From Pseudomonadota bacterium (GTDB lineage: Bacteria; Pseudomonadota; Alphaproteobacteria; ATCC43930; CGMCC-115725): 6,700 nt of DNA. The position numbers and the translations under genes were made by a program. Below, piece after piece: positions 1 through 6,313 of this stretch (its first letter is position 1; every line of letters starts with the position of its first letter). The notes beneath the pieces were generated by a model. That model worked only from the letters and a program-made list of their open reading frames with translations. It did no database searches and had not been told where the DNA came from. Where the stretch lies: positions 1-6,700 of the forward strand of contig JAJYIC010000139.1 of assembly GCA_021790295.1 (NCBI GenBank), written 5' to 3'.

Positions 1-1638
1 AGCCCGATAAAAGATCCGCAGCCTCCGGTGGCGCGGGGTTTCGAAACGCAAAAGGCCCGAAAGCATCGCTTCGAGGCTGCCGTTGTCGCCCGGCAGGATG
101 AGAGCAAGGCGGTCCTTTTGCTTCAGATAAGGAGCGAGTTCTTTTGCCAGATTCCAGACGAGAGGCTGCGGCATAACGAGGTCGAAGCGCAGGGTCTTTG
201 CAAATCCGATCGGCGCGAGAAGAGCGAGAGCAAGCATCGCCCCGCCGAGAGCGCGAAGCCTTTTCTCGCTGAAGCCCCGCAAAAGACCGAGATCGCGCGC
301 GGCAAGGGCGAGAGCCAGCACAAGGACGAGGGAGAGTTGCGCGTTGTAACGGAAAAAGGAATGCGCCGCGGCGCTCATCACGGGCGCAAATACGGCGACA
401 TAGGTGAAGAACACAAAGCCGTTATAAAAGATGAAAAGAACGGCAAAAAAGACGAGGAGCCGGGTCGTCGCCGTCCACCCTTGCCGGCGCAGGAAAACCG
501 GGATGAGAGCGAATAGAATGGCGACGGCGGCAAAATACCAGGCCCTCGCCCACGCCGCCCAAAGCGCGCTCGAAAGCGCCTCGGGAATCTCCCGCCAATT
601 CCACAACGAGAACGGCAAAAGGCGCAATTCCGCGACCCCGGCGCCCGCCATGTGATAACGCCAGATCGCAAAAAGAGCCGCGGCGGCAAGGGCGGCGCCG
701 GCAAGAAAGCGGAATAGCGCCCGCCGCCTTGCCGCGCCTTCCGCCAAGCCGGTGAGAAACGCGGCAAAGAGAAGTGCGACGACGAGCCCCACCCCCGACT
801 GTTTGGCGTTGATCATCGCCGCCAGAACCAAGGCGAGAGGGAAAAGCGCGCGCGGCTTTTCCCCCGCCGCAAGATCGCCCTCGCCTTCGTTGATGAGGAT
901 CGCCGAACAAAGGGCCGTCACTGCAAGCGCGCTTTCCCCGTAAGAAGCAAAATTGACGCGCGGCACAAAACCGGGGTTGAAAAGCGTCGCCAACAGCAAC
1001 CCGATCGCGGTCAGCGTCCAGGAAGGGGGCTCATCCGCCGCTCCCTTATCGCCTTTAAGAGCGCGCGCGATCATAAGCCCCGCCACCAGCGTCAGCATGA
1101 CATTGACAAGCGACATGCCCGAGGCCGGAAAACCGGGATTCAAAAACGAGCCGAGAAAACTCAAGAATTGCGTGTTGTAAGGCGCGCCCGGAAGATAGGA
1201 ATAGGAGGGCGGCAATCCCTTTGCCGGAAAACGCCCGTAATCGACGAGATAAAACGCGTTCGGCAACAGGTTGAGAAAGCTGTCGGGCTGCGACGGCCGG
1301 ATCGGCGCGATTACGAGCCAGAGCGGCAGGGAAAGGGCGAGCATGCGCAAAAGCGCGGCAACGGCGCCGCGCTCCGGCCGGCCCCTCCAAAAGGCGGGCA
1401 GAAGAAGCGCGGCGAGGACAAAAGCAAAAAGAGGGGCGTAAAGAGGAAAAGGCGAAAAGACCCCCCAAACCGTCAGCCACAAAGAAAGCGCGCCCCAGCC
1501 GCAGAGAATCGCGATCTCGGGAGCCGCTGAAACGAGCCCACTTCCGGCAAGAAAAAGAACGGCGCCGACGCCCCAACAGCTTAGAAGCCCGGTAAGATCC
1601 CCCAAGAGCTCTCCGGGGGCCGGCAGATAAGGGCTCAC
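1..1638 (-). CDS. Large multi-pass membrane protein, possible GT-C-type glycosyltransferase, 3' end outside window
   Basis: The frame is open from a GTG at 1638-1636 to the window edge: 546 codons with no stop. It is strongly hydrophobic, with roughly 12-14 membrane segments (for example about residues 12-33, 40-61, 64-83, 92-112, 174-194, 264-299, 307-325, 362-384, 392-415, 430-447 and 463-481). Between segments 4 and 5 is a polar, aromatic-rich loop (about 113-165) with PSQPDSF and LVDYGRFP; Asp119 and Asp133 sit where GT-C glycosyltransferases usually carry an acidic residue in their first large external loop. After the last helix a soluble part begins (ELAPYL, then LILPGDNGS near 511-521). 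The GTG overlaps the TGA of the upstream GT9 gene as GTGA, which implies translational coupling and a shared transcript. I chose GTG for that overlap; the Shine-Dalgarno sequence is weak. The coding and membrane nature are clear; glycosyltransferase function is inferred from topology and the neighbour. A flippase- or ligase-like protein is possible. Confidence 0.85.
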   Translation of the reverse strand, partial: MSPYLPAPGELLGDLTGLLSCWGVGAVLFLAGSGLVSAAPEIAILCGWGALSLWLTVWGVFSPFPLYAPLFAFVLAALLLPAFWRGRPERGAVAALLRMLALSLPLWLVIAPIRPSQPDSFLNLLPNAFYLVDYGRFPAKGLPPSYSYLPGAPYNTQFLSFLGSFLNPGFPASGMSLVNVMLTLVAGLMIARALKGDKGAADEPPSWTLTAIGLLLATLFNPGFVPRVNFASYGESALAVTALCSAILINEGEGDLAAGEKPRALFPLALVLAAMINAKQSGVGLVVALLFAAFLTGLAEGAARRRALFRFLAGAALAAAALFAIWRYHMAGAGVAELRLLPFSLWNWREIPEALSSALWAAWARAWYFAAVAILFALIPVFLRRQGWTATTRLLVFFAVLFIFYNGFVFFTYVAVFAPVMSAAAHSFFRYNAQLSLVLVLALALAARDLGLLRGFSEKRLRALGGAMLALALLAPIGFAKTLRFDLVMPQPLVWNLAKELAPYLKQKDRLALILPGDNGSLEAMLSGLLRFETPRHRRLRIFYRA

Positions 1639-3083
1639 CCCAGACCCGATCCGCCGGCCGGCGTCAAAGCCATGCCCGAGAGAGCGCGCGCTTCGGCAAA
1701 TACGCGCTCGACCGGAAGAAGAGAAAGATCCCCTTCCCGCAAAACCCTCACCATAGGGCCCCGGGGCGCGCAAAGATCGGGGTCAGACGCCGCCGAAAAA
1801 AGCACGACCACAGGCGTCGCGCTCGCGGCGGCGAGATGGGTCGCGCCCGTATCATTGCCGATCGCAACCGCCGCCCGGCGCGCGAGAGCGGCAAGGCTGA
1901 CGATATCGGTGCGCCCGACGAGATCCTTGGCTTCGGGCGCGTGGCGGCGGATCTCTTCCGCGATCTCCTTTTCGCCGGCAAGTCCAACTATGACCGGTGG
2001 CAATCCCGCCTTTTCTAAAAGTCGGGCAAGGGCGGCGTACCGGTCTGCCGGCCAGCGTTTGCGCGGCCGGTGTGGGGCGGAGCCCGGGATCAAAAGGGCG
2101 AAAGGGCGCCCTTCGAGCCCCTCCGGCAAAGGGGCGTCGAGAGAAAGCGAAGGCCAGGGCGCGACCGGGTAAATCCCGGCCATAAGAAGCTGCTCGGCCT
2201 GGCGGTCGAGGGTGTGCTGGCGGTCGCGGTCGAGATTGGCGTGAGGGTGGGAAGAGCGCCAGGCGATCCCCGACCATTGCGGCTTTCCCATCAGTTGCAA
2301 ATAAAAGCTCGACCGGTCGGAAGTCTGCAGGTCGTAAACGCGCTCGAAACGCCCTCCGGCGAGCATTCTTCTAAGGCGCAGCCAGTCCGGAAAAGCCCAA
2401 GGCCGCGGGCGGCGATCGAGAAGAATGCGGTCGAAAAGACCGCTCGCCGAGGCAAGTTCGGCATAAGGCGCGGTGGTGAGAAGGGTGATGCGTTCGCGCG
2501 CGTGGTGGCGCCGGATCGCCGCGGCGGCGGCGAGCGCCTGGACGAAATCGCCGAGCGCGCCGAGCTTGATGACGAGGATCTCGCGCGGGGAGGGCTCGAA
2601 TGGCGGAAACTTCGCTCGCGGAAAGGGACGCGAGAGAGAGGAAAGATCGATCCAGTGCGAAAGCTCGTCGAAGGCGGCGAAGACCGCCGCGTGGACGGCA
2701 CGCTCGCAAGAGCCGAGGCTCGATACGAGACGTTCGACCAGCCGCCGCGCCGCGGCGAGCGCGGGCGAACCCTCTGCCTCTTCGACAAACTCGCGGGCGC
2801 CTTCGACGGCCTTTTCGGAAAGGATCATCCTTTCCCCAAGCCGCCAGAGGATCACCGGCCGGCCGCAAAGATGAGCGGCGGCGATGTCGAAGGCCAAGTC
2901 GAGGGATTGCGGGCTGCCGCCAAAACGCCGCAGCAACCGGCAAATGTCGTGGGCGACGACAAAGCGCCGGTCAGAGAGGCGCCGTGCCTCGTTCCAGGCG
3001 AAAAACGCGTTGAGCGGCGTTCCCGCCGGGAAAGCGCTCGCAGAAAGCGGGGAAGGGATCGCGCAGGGCGTTCGAGAAGGCAC
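1635..3083 (-). CDS. Glycosyltransferase family 9 (heptosyltransferase-like) protein with extra N-terminal region
   Basis: The 482-codon frame from GTG 3083 ends in a GT9 (WaaC/WaaF/WaaQ-type) enzyme. These GT-B enzymes transfer a sugar from a nucleotide donor, classically ADP-heptose, to lipopolysaccharide core or related glycans at the cytoplasmic face. The N-terminal Rossmann lobe opens with ILVIKLGALGDFVQAL at about 169-184, the family's usual beginning. The C-terminal lobe has LLIPGSAPHRPRKRWP (about 330-345) and VAIGNDTGATHLAAA (about 406-420), the family's donor-binding D-[ST]-G-x-x-H-L-A-A signature. Residues 1-165 lie before the GT9 fold and match nothing I recognise; they are helical-looking and end in a proline-rich linker (PFPRAKFPPFEPSP). 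No start codon near residue 165 would give a plain GT9 protein, so the region appears to belong to it. The first 20 or so residues (Pro/Ser-rich, poor ribosome site) look out of frame; ATG 3093 in the adjacent frame is a better start (see findings). Donor and acceptor cannot be read from the sequence. Confidence 0.9.
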   Translation of the reverse strand: MPSRTPCAIPSPLSASAFPAGTPLNAFFAWNEARRLSDRRFVVAHDICRLLRRFGGSPQSLDLAFDIAAAHLCGRPVILWRLGERMILSEKAVEGAREFVEEAEGSPALAAARRLVERLVSSLGSCERAVHAAVFAAFDELSHWIDLSSLSRPFPRAKFPPFEPSPREILVIKLGALGDFVQALAAAAAIRRHHARERITLLTTAPYAELASASGLFDRILLDRRPRPWAFPDWLRLRRMLAGGRFERVYDLQTSDRSSFYLQLMGKPQWSGIAWRSSHPHANLDRDRQHTLDRQAEQLLMAGIYPVAPWPSLSLDAPLPEGLEGRPFALLIPGSAPHRPRKRWPADRYAALARLLEKAGLPPVIVGLAGEKEIAEEIRRHAPEAKDLVGRTDIVSLAALARRAAVAIGNDTGATHLAAASATPVVVLFSAASDPDLCAPRGPMVRVLREGDLSLLPVERVFAEARALSGMALTPAGGSGLG

Positions 3084-3093
3084 GAGCCATCAT
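2971..3093 (-). other. Alternative 5' start of the GT9 gene in the adjacent frame (40 codons before a stop)
   Basis: ATG ATG at 3093-3088 follows GGGGAAG (3103-3097) at good spacing. It opens a frame beginning MMARAFSNALRDPFPAF, which looks like a real N-terminus and has mostly G/C third positions. It ends at TGA 2973-2971. The main GT9 frame lies one base later. Skipping one base in the CCCGGCGGG tract (forward 3021-3029, cccgccggg on the plus strand from 3022) would join FCERFP to AGTPLNAFFAWNEARRL of the GT9 frame. I read this as the true gene start interrupted by a frameshift, a sequencing error or a +1 recoding site. A separate 40-residue peptide is less likely. Confidence 0.4.
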
Positions 3094-3397
3094 AGGCTTC
3101 CCCGGCGAAAAGCGCGCCCGTCCTTGCCGGGCGCGGTCCTTCCCCTTCGATTGACCGGGATCACGGACGAATCGCCGGTTTTGGGGCAAAGTCGCGAAAC
3201 TTTGGCCCGTTTGCGGCAGGCTCTTTCCAGCAACCGCGATGCCTTCCTGCCGCGCCTCCTTTGTCGACCCGCTCTCGAAAGGCTTTTGCGCTGCGGCAGG
3301 CGCCCTATCCTTATCCCGTGCGGCGCCCCCCGAAGGCGCGATCGAAGCGGCGAAAAAGCGTTTTATGAAGCGCGGAGGGGTTCGCTTTCGGCGCCTT
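3094..3397. other. Gene-free stretch between glucoamylase and GT9 genes
   Basis: These 304 bases hold no convincing gene on either strand. Minus-strand frames through here lack starts with ribosome sites until 3093, and plus-strand frames are continuations of antisense frames. It contains a structured 3' trailer just after the glucoamylase stop, two copies of TGCGGCAGGC (3212-3221 and 3292-3301) with a complementary CCTGCCGC between them (3246-3253), and a strong hairpin just before the GT9 ribosome site. I see no confident promoter for the GT9 gene. Confidence 0.6.
3106..3135 (-). terminator. GC-rich hairpin with T-run, terminator- or attenuator-like
   Basis: A perfect 8-bp all-G/C inverted repeat, CGCGCCCG at 3113-3120 and CGGGCGCG at 3128-3135, has a 7-base loop. 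On the minus strand it is followed by CTTTTCG, a short T-run like that of a Rho-independent terminator. It lies about 260 bases past the glucoamylase stop and ends only about 10 bases before the GGGGAAG site of the GT9 gene. A full terminator there would cut off that gene unless it has its own initiation, so conditional read-through or a translation-control hairpin is equally possible. Confidence 0.4.
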
Positions 3398-3412
3398 TTA
3401 TCGGCGGGCGCC
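3349..3412 (-). other. Possible 3' stem-loops at the glucoamylase stop
   Basis: Two alternative structures overlap here. GGCGCC at 3407-3412 can pair with GGCGCC at 3390-3395, with the TAA stop (3398-3400) in the loop. Alternatively, 3395-3383 (GGCG, then GAAAGCG on the minus strand) can pair with 3360-3349 (CGCTTTT, then CGCC) across a 22-base loop. The T-run lies inside the stem rather than after it, so this is not a classic terminator; a protective 3' hairpin is possible. Confidence 0.25.
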
Positions 3413-5764
3413 CTCTTTTGCGCGCACCCTGACCTCGTAATCGGAGCCCTGCCACGCCCCTTCGCGCCAGCGCCAGGTGAACTCGATCCTTTCCCCGGCG
3501 CCCAAAGCATCGGCCGCGAGCACCGCAAGGTGAAGGCCGAGGCCGCTCTCTTCGGTCGGCGTATCGGCCACATCCTGCCAGCCGTTGCGGCCCCAATGGA
3601 TGGTCGCAGGCCGGGGCAAGGCGACGACCAGAGCGGCGCCATCTGGAAGTTCTTCGATCGGCGCTTGAAGCGACCAGAAGGCATAACGCGCCTTTGGGCG
3701 GCGGCCGCGATACCGCTCCCAGACCGCGCGCGGGCGGTCGCAAGGGTGGCCCAAATGGCGTGAAAAAAGGAGCTTTATAAATTCGGCATGAGCCCAGACG
3801 AGAGGCATCGCCGAGCCCGAAGGCCGCCCCGGAAAAAGAAATCGCTTCGGGATCGCGGCGCTCTCCCAGATCTGTTCGGGCAGCATCCCTCCGGGGCTCG
3901 CCATCGCCGCCATCGCTTCGAGATAAGGGAGCGGATCGCGGCCGGCGCAAAGCTCGTAATGGCCGCGTTCTCCGCTGAGGAGCGGCCAGCCGCGGCCGCG
4001 CCCGTTGCCGTCGTAAGCGCTCCCATCGTCATGCTCGCCGTAACCGTCGCCATTGTAACGGTGCCAAACCGGCCCCGAAGGGGTTTCGGTTTTGAGAAGG
4101 GCATCGGCAACCGTGATCGAGTCGCGGATCAAAGGATCGTCGGCCAGGCGCAAACCGAAACGCACGAGCTGCAAAAACTCGGTTCCGATCTCTTCCCGGG
4201 CCGGGATTTCGACGTCCCCCGGGCAGTTTCGGATGGGGATGACATGCCTCAACGTCCCCGGGTCGTCGAGGATCTGCGGCGGCGACACGCGCACATAATA
4301 GCCTTTGACCCCGCAACGGGCGGCGAGAGGGGTGTTTTGCGCCGCCGTCCAGGCTTCGATGTTGCTGTTCCAGAAATCGGCGAGTTCGAGCGCCCAGCCC
4401 GAGGCCTCGGGCGGCAGGAGCGCGGCGCCGGCGACAAGGGCGGCGATGCTGACGGCCATGGTAAACGGGTTGACGCCGGCATTTTCTTCCCAACGGTCCT
4501 GCTGGGTGCACGGCCCGGTGCGGGCGATAAAGCCGAGCGCGCGCGTCACCATGTCGGTGATTTCGATCCCTCCCAAAGCCTCGCGCTCTTCGAGGGCGGC
4601 GGCGAGAAGAACGGGAAAGGCGGCTTCGTCGAGCTGCACCCCGCGCCAATAGGGAGTGCCTCCGAGCCACTGATTCTGATACCAGTGACCGTCTTCGAGC
4701 TGGGTCGCGATCAGGTAGCGCAGGGTCTCGCGCGCCTCTTCCTCGGCGCCGAGAACGAGGAGAGCGCCCGCGCTTTCGACCAGATCGCGCGGCCAGACGA
4801 GGTGATAGCCGCCGCGCTCGTCTCCGGTATTGCCCCAGGGGATGCTGAGGCTCGCGACGATCGCACCGGGATAGGTCTTGTCGAGATGGCTGCGCAAAAC
4901 GATGGTGGAAGCGAGAAACTCATCCTGGACGCGGGAAGGGATGTCGAGAGGTAGAGAGGCGCGCCGGGCGCGTTCGGCCTGCCACTCCTGCCACGGCGCC
5001 ATCGCGCCCCGCACAAGGCTTTCGAAGGGTTGGAGGAGAGAGCTGACCGCCAAAGTCGCGGCGGCTGTGCCGCTGCTGCCAAAACCGAGAGCGAGAACCG
5101 CCCTTTGCGGCAATTCCGCGATGAGGGCGACATTGCCCGGCCCTGCCGAAGCGTATTCGGCGGTCATCGCTCCGTTTCTGGCAAAATCCTGCCAACCGTC
5201 GCTGGTGCCGACATAACCCGCACTCGCGCGTTCGATCACGTCCTCCTGCCGGTCTCCGGCCGCGGCAAGGGCGAGGCCGAACGGCCCCTGCTCGGCGATA
5301 AGAACGCGGCGGGTGTGAAAGCGGGCGACGGCGGCGATGTTGCCCTCTCCGCTTGCCCCCAGATGTGGCGCGACCAGCACATAAGGCTTCAGTTTCGGGT
5401 CGCCTTCGAGGCGGCATTCGATGGCCAGCACGTCGCGCCCCGGATCGGGCGCGATGCGCAAGCGCAGGCGATAGCGCTCATGCGCGTGCGTCACCTCGAC
5501 GACCGGGATGCCCGGGGCAAAAAGCCGCAGCTCGTAATTGGCGAGGCGTTTCACCTCGACCCAAAAGCCGTCGCCGTCGCCGACGATAAAGCCGAGGTCG
5601 CGGATCTGCGGAATGTCGACGCGAGGGTAGTAGACCTCGTTGACGATGCCGAAGCCGAGGGTGAACCAAAGACGCGAGGCGCCCAGAGCGCAGCCGACCA
5701 TATCCTTGGCGCTGCTCGTCCAAGTCGGCGCAATCCCGGGCCCGCCTGCGGCAGATTCCATCAT
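3398..5764 (-). CDS. Glycoside hydrolase family 15 glucoamylase (glucan 1,4-alpha-glucosidase)
   Basis: This 788-residue protein is predicted to release glucose from non-reducing ends of alpha-glucans such as maltodextrin or glycogen fragments. Its layout is that of bacterial GH15 enzymes: an N-terminal beta-sandwich (glucodextranase-N type, about 15-265; note GFGIVNEVYYPRVD), a catalytic (alpha/alpha)6 barrel (about 280-680), and a tail with WRWREGAW. The barrel has VWPRDLVES (323-331), GVQLDE with the predicted general acid Glu380, DRWEENAG near 423-430, ERGHYEL near 599-605, and MLPEQIW with the predicted general base Glu630. These two glutamates correspond to the known acid/base pair of clostridial glucoamylase. 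Length is normal for the family. The N-terminus (MMESAAGGPG) has no signal peptide, so it probably acts in the cytoplasm. ATG 5764 is the first in-frame start after an in-frame TGA. It has no close Shine-Dalgarno; AGGAGG is 28 bases upstream, and a mini-ORF may bridge the gap. Activity on a related alpha-glucoside such as glucodextran cannot be excluded. Confidence 0.93.
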   Translation of the reverse strand: MMESAAGGPGIAPTWTSSAKDMVGCALGASRLWFTLGFGIVNEVYYPRVDIPQIRDLGFIVGDGDGFWVEVKRLANYELRLFAPGIPVVEVTHAHERYRLRLRIAPDPGRDVLAIECRLEGDPKLKPYVLVAPHLGASGEGNIAAVARFHTRRVLIAEQGPFGLALAAAGDRQEDVIERASAGYVGTSDGWQDFARNGAMTAEYASAGPGNVALIAELPQRAVLALGFGSSGTAAATLAVSSLLQPFESLVRGAMAPWQEWQAERARRASLPLDIPSRVQDEFLASTIVLRSHLDKTYPGAIVASLSIPWGNTGDERGGYHLVWPRDLVESAGALLVLGAEEEARETLRYLIATQLEDGHWYQNQWLGGTPYWRGVQLDEAAFPVLLAAALEEREALGGIEITDMVTRALGFIARTGPCTQQDRWEENAGVNPFTMAVSIAALVAGAALLPPEASGWALELADFWNSNIEAWTAAQNTPLAARCGVKGYYVRVSPPQILDDPGTLRHVIPIRNCPGDVEIPAREEIGTEFLQLVRFGLRLADDPLIRDSITVADALLKTETPSGPVWHRYNGDGYGEHDDGSAYDGNGRGRGWPLLSGERGHYELCAGRDPLPYLEAMAAMASPGGMLPEQIWESAAIPKRFLFPGRPSGSAMPLVWAHAEFIKLLFSRHLGHPCDRPRAVWERYRGRRPKARYAFWSLQAPIEELPDGAALVVALPRPATIHWGRNGWQDVADTPTEESGLGLHLAVLAADALGAGERIEFTWRWREGAWQGSDYEVRVRAKEGARR

Positions 5765-5787
5765 CGGCGCACACTTTCTCTTTTCAA
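5761..5787 (-). CDS. Possible 8-codon leader ORF overlapping the glucoamylase start
   Basis: A TTG at 5787-5785 lies 5 bases after a consensus AGGAGG (5798-5793) and starts the short frame (M)KRESVRR. Its TGA (5763-5761) overlaps the glucoamylase ATG (5764-5762) in an ATGA arrangement typical of translational coupling. The glucoamylase has no good site of its own at normal spacing, so ribosomes ending here could reinitiate on it. The peptide has no recognisable attenuator logic such as runs of one amino acid. Against it: TTG is a poor start and 9-codon frames arise by chance. Confidence 0.35.
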   Translation of the reverse strand: MKRESVRR

Positions 5788-5792
5788 CCCGG

Positions 5793-5798
5793 CCTCCT
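5793..5798 (-). promoter_or_regulatory. Consensus Shine-Dalgarno AGGAGG upstream of glucoamylase
   Basis: AGGAGG is a full match to the anti-Shine-Dalgarno complement but is 28 bases from the glucoamylase ATG, too far for direct use. The codon at proper distance is TTG 5787, the start of the mini-ORF. Confidence 0.45.
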
Positions 5799-5828
5799 AT
5801 TCACCGGCAACGCTCTCTTTGCCGTCAA
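5799..5828 (-). promoter_or_regulatory. Weak sigma70-like promoter candidate for glucoamylase
   Basis: On the minus strand TTGACG (5828-5823, five of six to TTGACA) is followed after 18 bases by GTGAAT (5804-5799, three of six to TATAAT). Transcription would begin near 5790-5793, which would leave the AGGAGG out of the mRNA. This promoter and the mini-ORF are therefore largely alternative readings of the same bases. Confidence 0.25.
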
Positions 5829-5856
5829 GGTCCGGCCGAGAGACGCCGCTTTCCTT

Positions 5857-5862
5857 TAGAAT
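5857..5862 (+). promoter_or_regulatory. Possible -10 element TAGAAT directly before the DUF2784 gene
   Basis: TAGAAT fits the TANNNT -10 pattern and matches TATAAT at five of six positions. The first base of the ATG (5869) lies 7 bases after it, so a start there would give a leaderless or nearly leaderless mRNA. No -35 box is visible at 16-18 bases upstream. The AGGG at 5863-5866 is only 2 bases from the ATG, too close to act as a normal ribosome site. Confidence 0.3.
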
Positions 5863-5868
5863 AGGGTC

Positions 5869-6246
5869 ATGAGCCCGCAGCTTTCCCTCTTTCTCGCCGA
5901 AACCGTGCTCGCTTTTCACGTCGGCGTCATCCTTTTCAATCTTTTCGGCATGATCGCGATCCCGATCGGCGGCTGGCGCGGCTGGCGTTTTGTCCGCATC
6001 CTCTGGTGGCGTCTTCTCCATCTCGGCGCGCTTGCCCTCGTCGCCGTGCAGGCGCTTTTGGGCCGGGCCTGTTTTCTCACCTTGTGGGAGGGGGCGCTCA
6101 GCGGCCAAAGCGTCAAGACGCCCCTCCTCATGGGGCTCGTCAACCGCGTCATCTTCTGGCCATTGCCGATGGCATTTTTTGCCGCGCTTTATAGCTTTGT
6201 CTTTGTTTACGTGCTCCTGCTTTTGTGGATCGTGCCGCCGCGCTGA
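5869..6246 (+). CDS. DUF2784 family small membrane protein
   Basis: This 125-residue protein is very hydrophobic, with membrane segments at about 7-33, 47-65 and 100-121 and perhaps one near 84-98. It matches the DUF2784 pattern: an N-terminal helix with a histidine (AFHVGVILF), then WRLLHLGAL (47-55), then GRACFLTLWEGAL (65-77), corresponding to the family's usual W-x-x-x-H and G-x-x-C-P-L-T-x-x-E segment. Here the residue after the cysteine is Phe rather than the usual Pro. The function of the family is unknown; location in the inner membrane is predicted. Length is normal. ATG 5869 places the first helix naturally; a GTG at codon 13 would cut into that helix. The gene is divergent from the glucoamylase and may be co-transcribed with the next gene, 67 bp downstream. 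Confidence 0.85.
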   Translation: MSPQLSLFLAETVLAFHVGVILFNLFGMIAIPIGGWRGWRFVRILWWRLLHLGALALVAVQALLGRACFLTLWEGALSGQSVKTPLLMGLVNRVIFWPLPMAFFAALYSFVFVYVLLLLWIVPPR

Positions 6247-6259
6247 AAGGGTTCTAACG

Positions 6260-6283
6260 CCGAGGGAGCCAAAGCGGCTCCGG
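6260..6283 (+). terminator. Small hairpin between DUF2784 and acyl-CoA synthetase-like genes
   Basis: GGAGCC (6265-6270) and GGCTCC (6276-6281) form a perfect 6-bp stem with a 5-base loop. An alternative pairs CCG 6260-6262 with CGG 6281-6283. The following sequence (GGATTCGTTCTTCG) is T-rich but has no real T-run. It may be a weak terminator or an mRNA stability hairpin; read-through seems possible. Confidence 0.3.
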
Positions 6284-6301
6284 ATTCGTTCTTCGACGAG
6301 C

Positions 6302-6306
6302 GGGAG
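6302..6306 (+). promoter_or_regulatory. Ribosome binding site GGGAG
   Basis: GGGAG lies 7 bases before ATG 6314, a normal Shine-Dalgarno spacing, and supports that start for the acyl-CoA synthetase-like gene. Confidence 0.55.
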
Positions 6307-6313
6307 TGCGGGA

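Noticed and set aside
28..516. Plus-strand frame near the left edge
   Set aside because: It is a highly charged Lys/Arg/Glu translation antisense to the hydrophobic membrane protein, as expected of a complement frame.
2070..3095. A 341-codon open frame on the plus strand opposite the GT9 gene
   Set aside because: It is antisense to a well-supported GT9 gene, has charged low-complexity Arg/Gly/Glu content, no family match and no ribosome site. It is explained by GC-rich third positions.
3239..3763. Plus-strand frame covering the gene-free stretch
   Set aside because: Most of it is antisense to the glucoamylase 3' end; the ATG at 3239 has no ribosome site and the protein has no recognisable features.
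3788..4954. A 388-codon open frame on the plus strand opposite the glucoamylase
   Set aside because: It is antisense to the catalytic barrel, the translation resembles no family, and it is a mirror of codon bias in the real gene.
5793..5798. AGGAGG as the direct ribosome site of the glucoamylase
   Set aside because: It is 28 bases from the ATG, far beyond usual spacing, and no in-frame alternative start lies between them; an in-frame TGA is just upstream.
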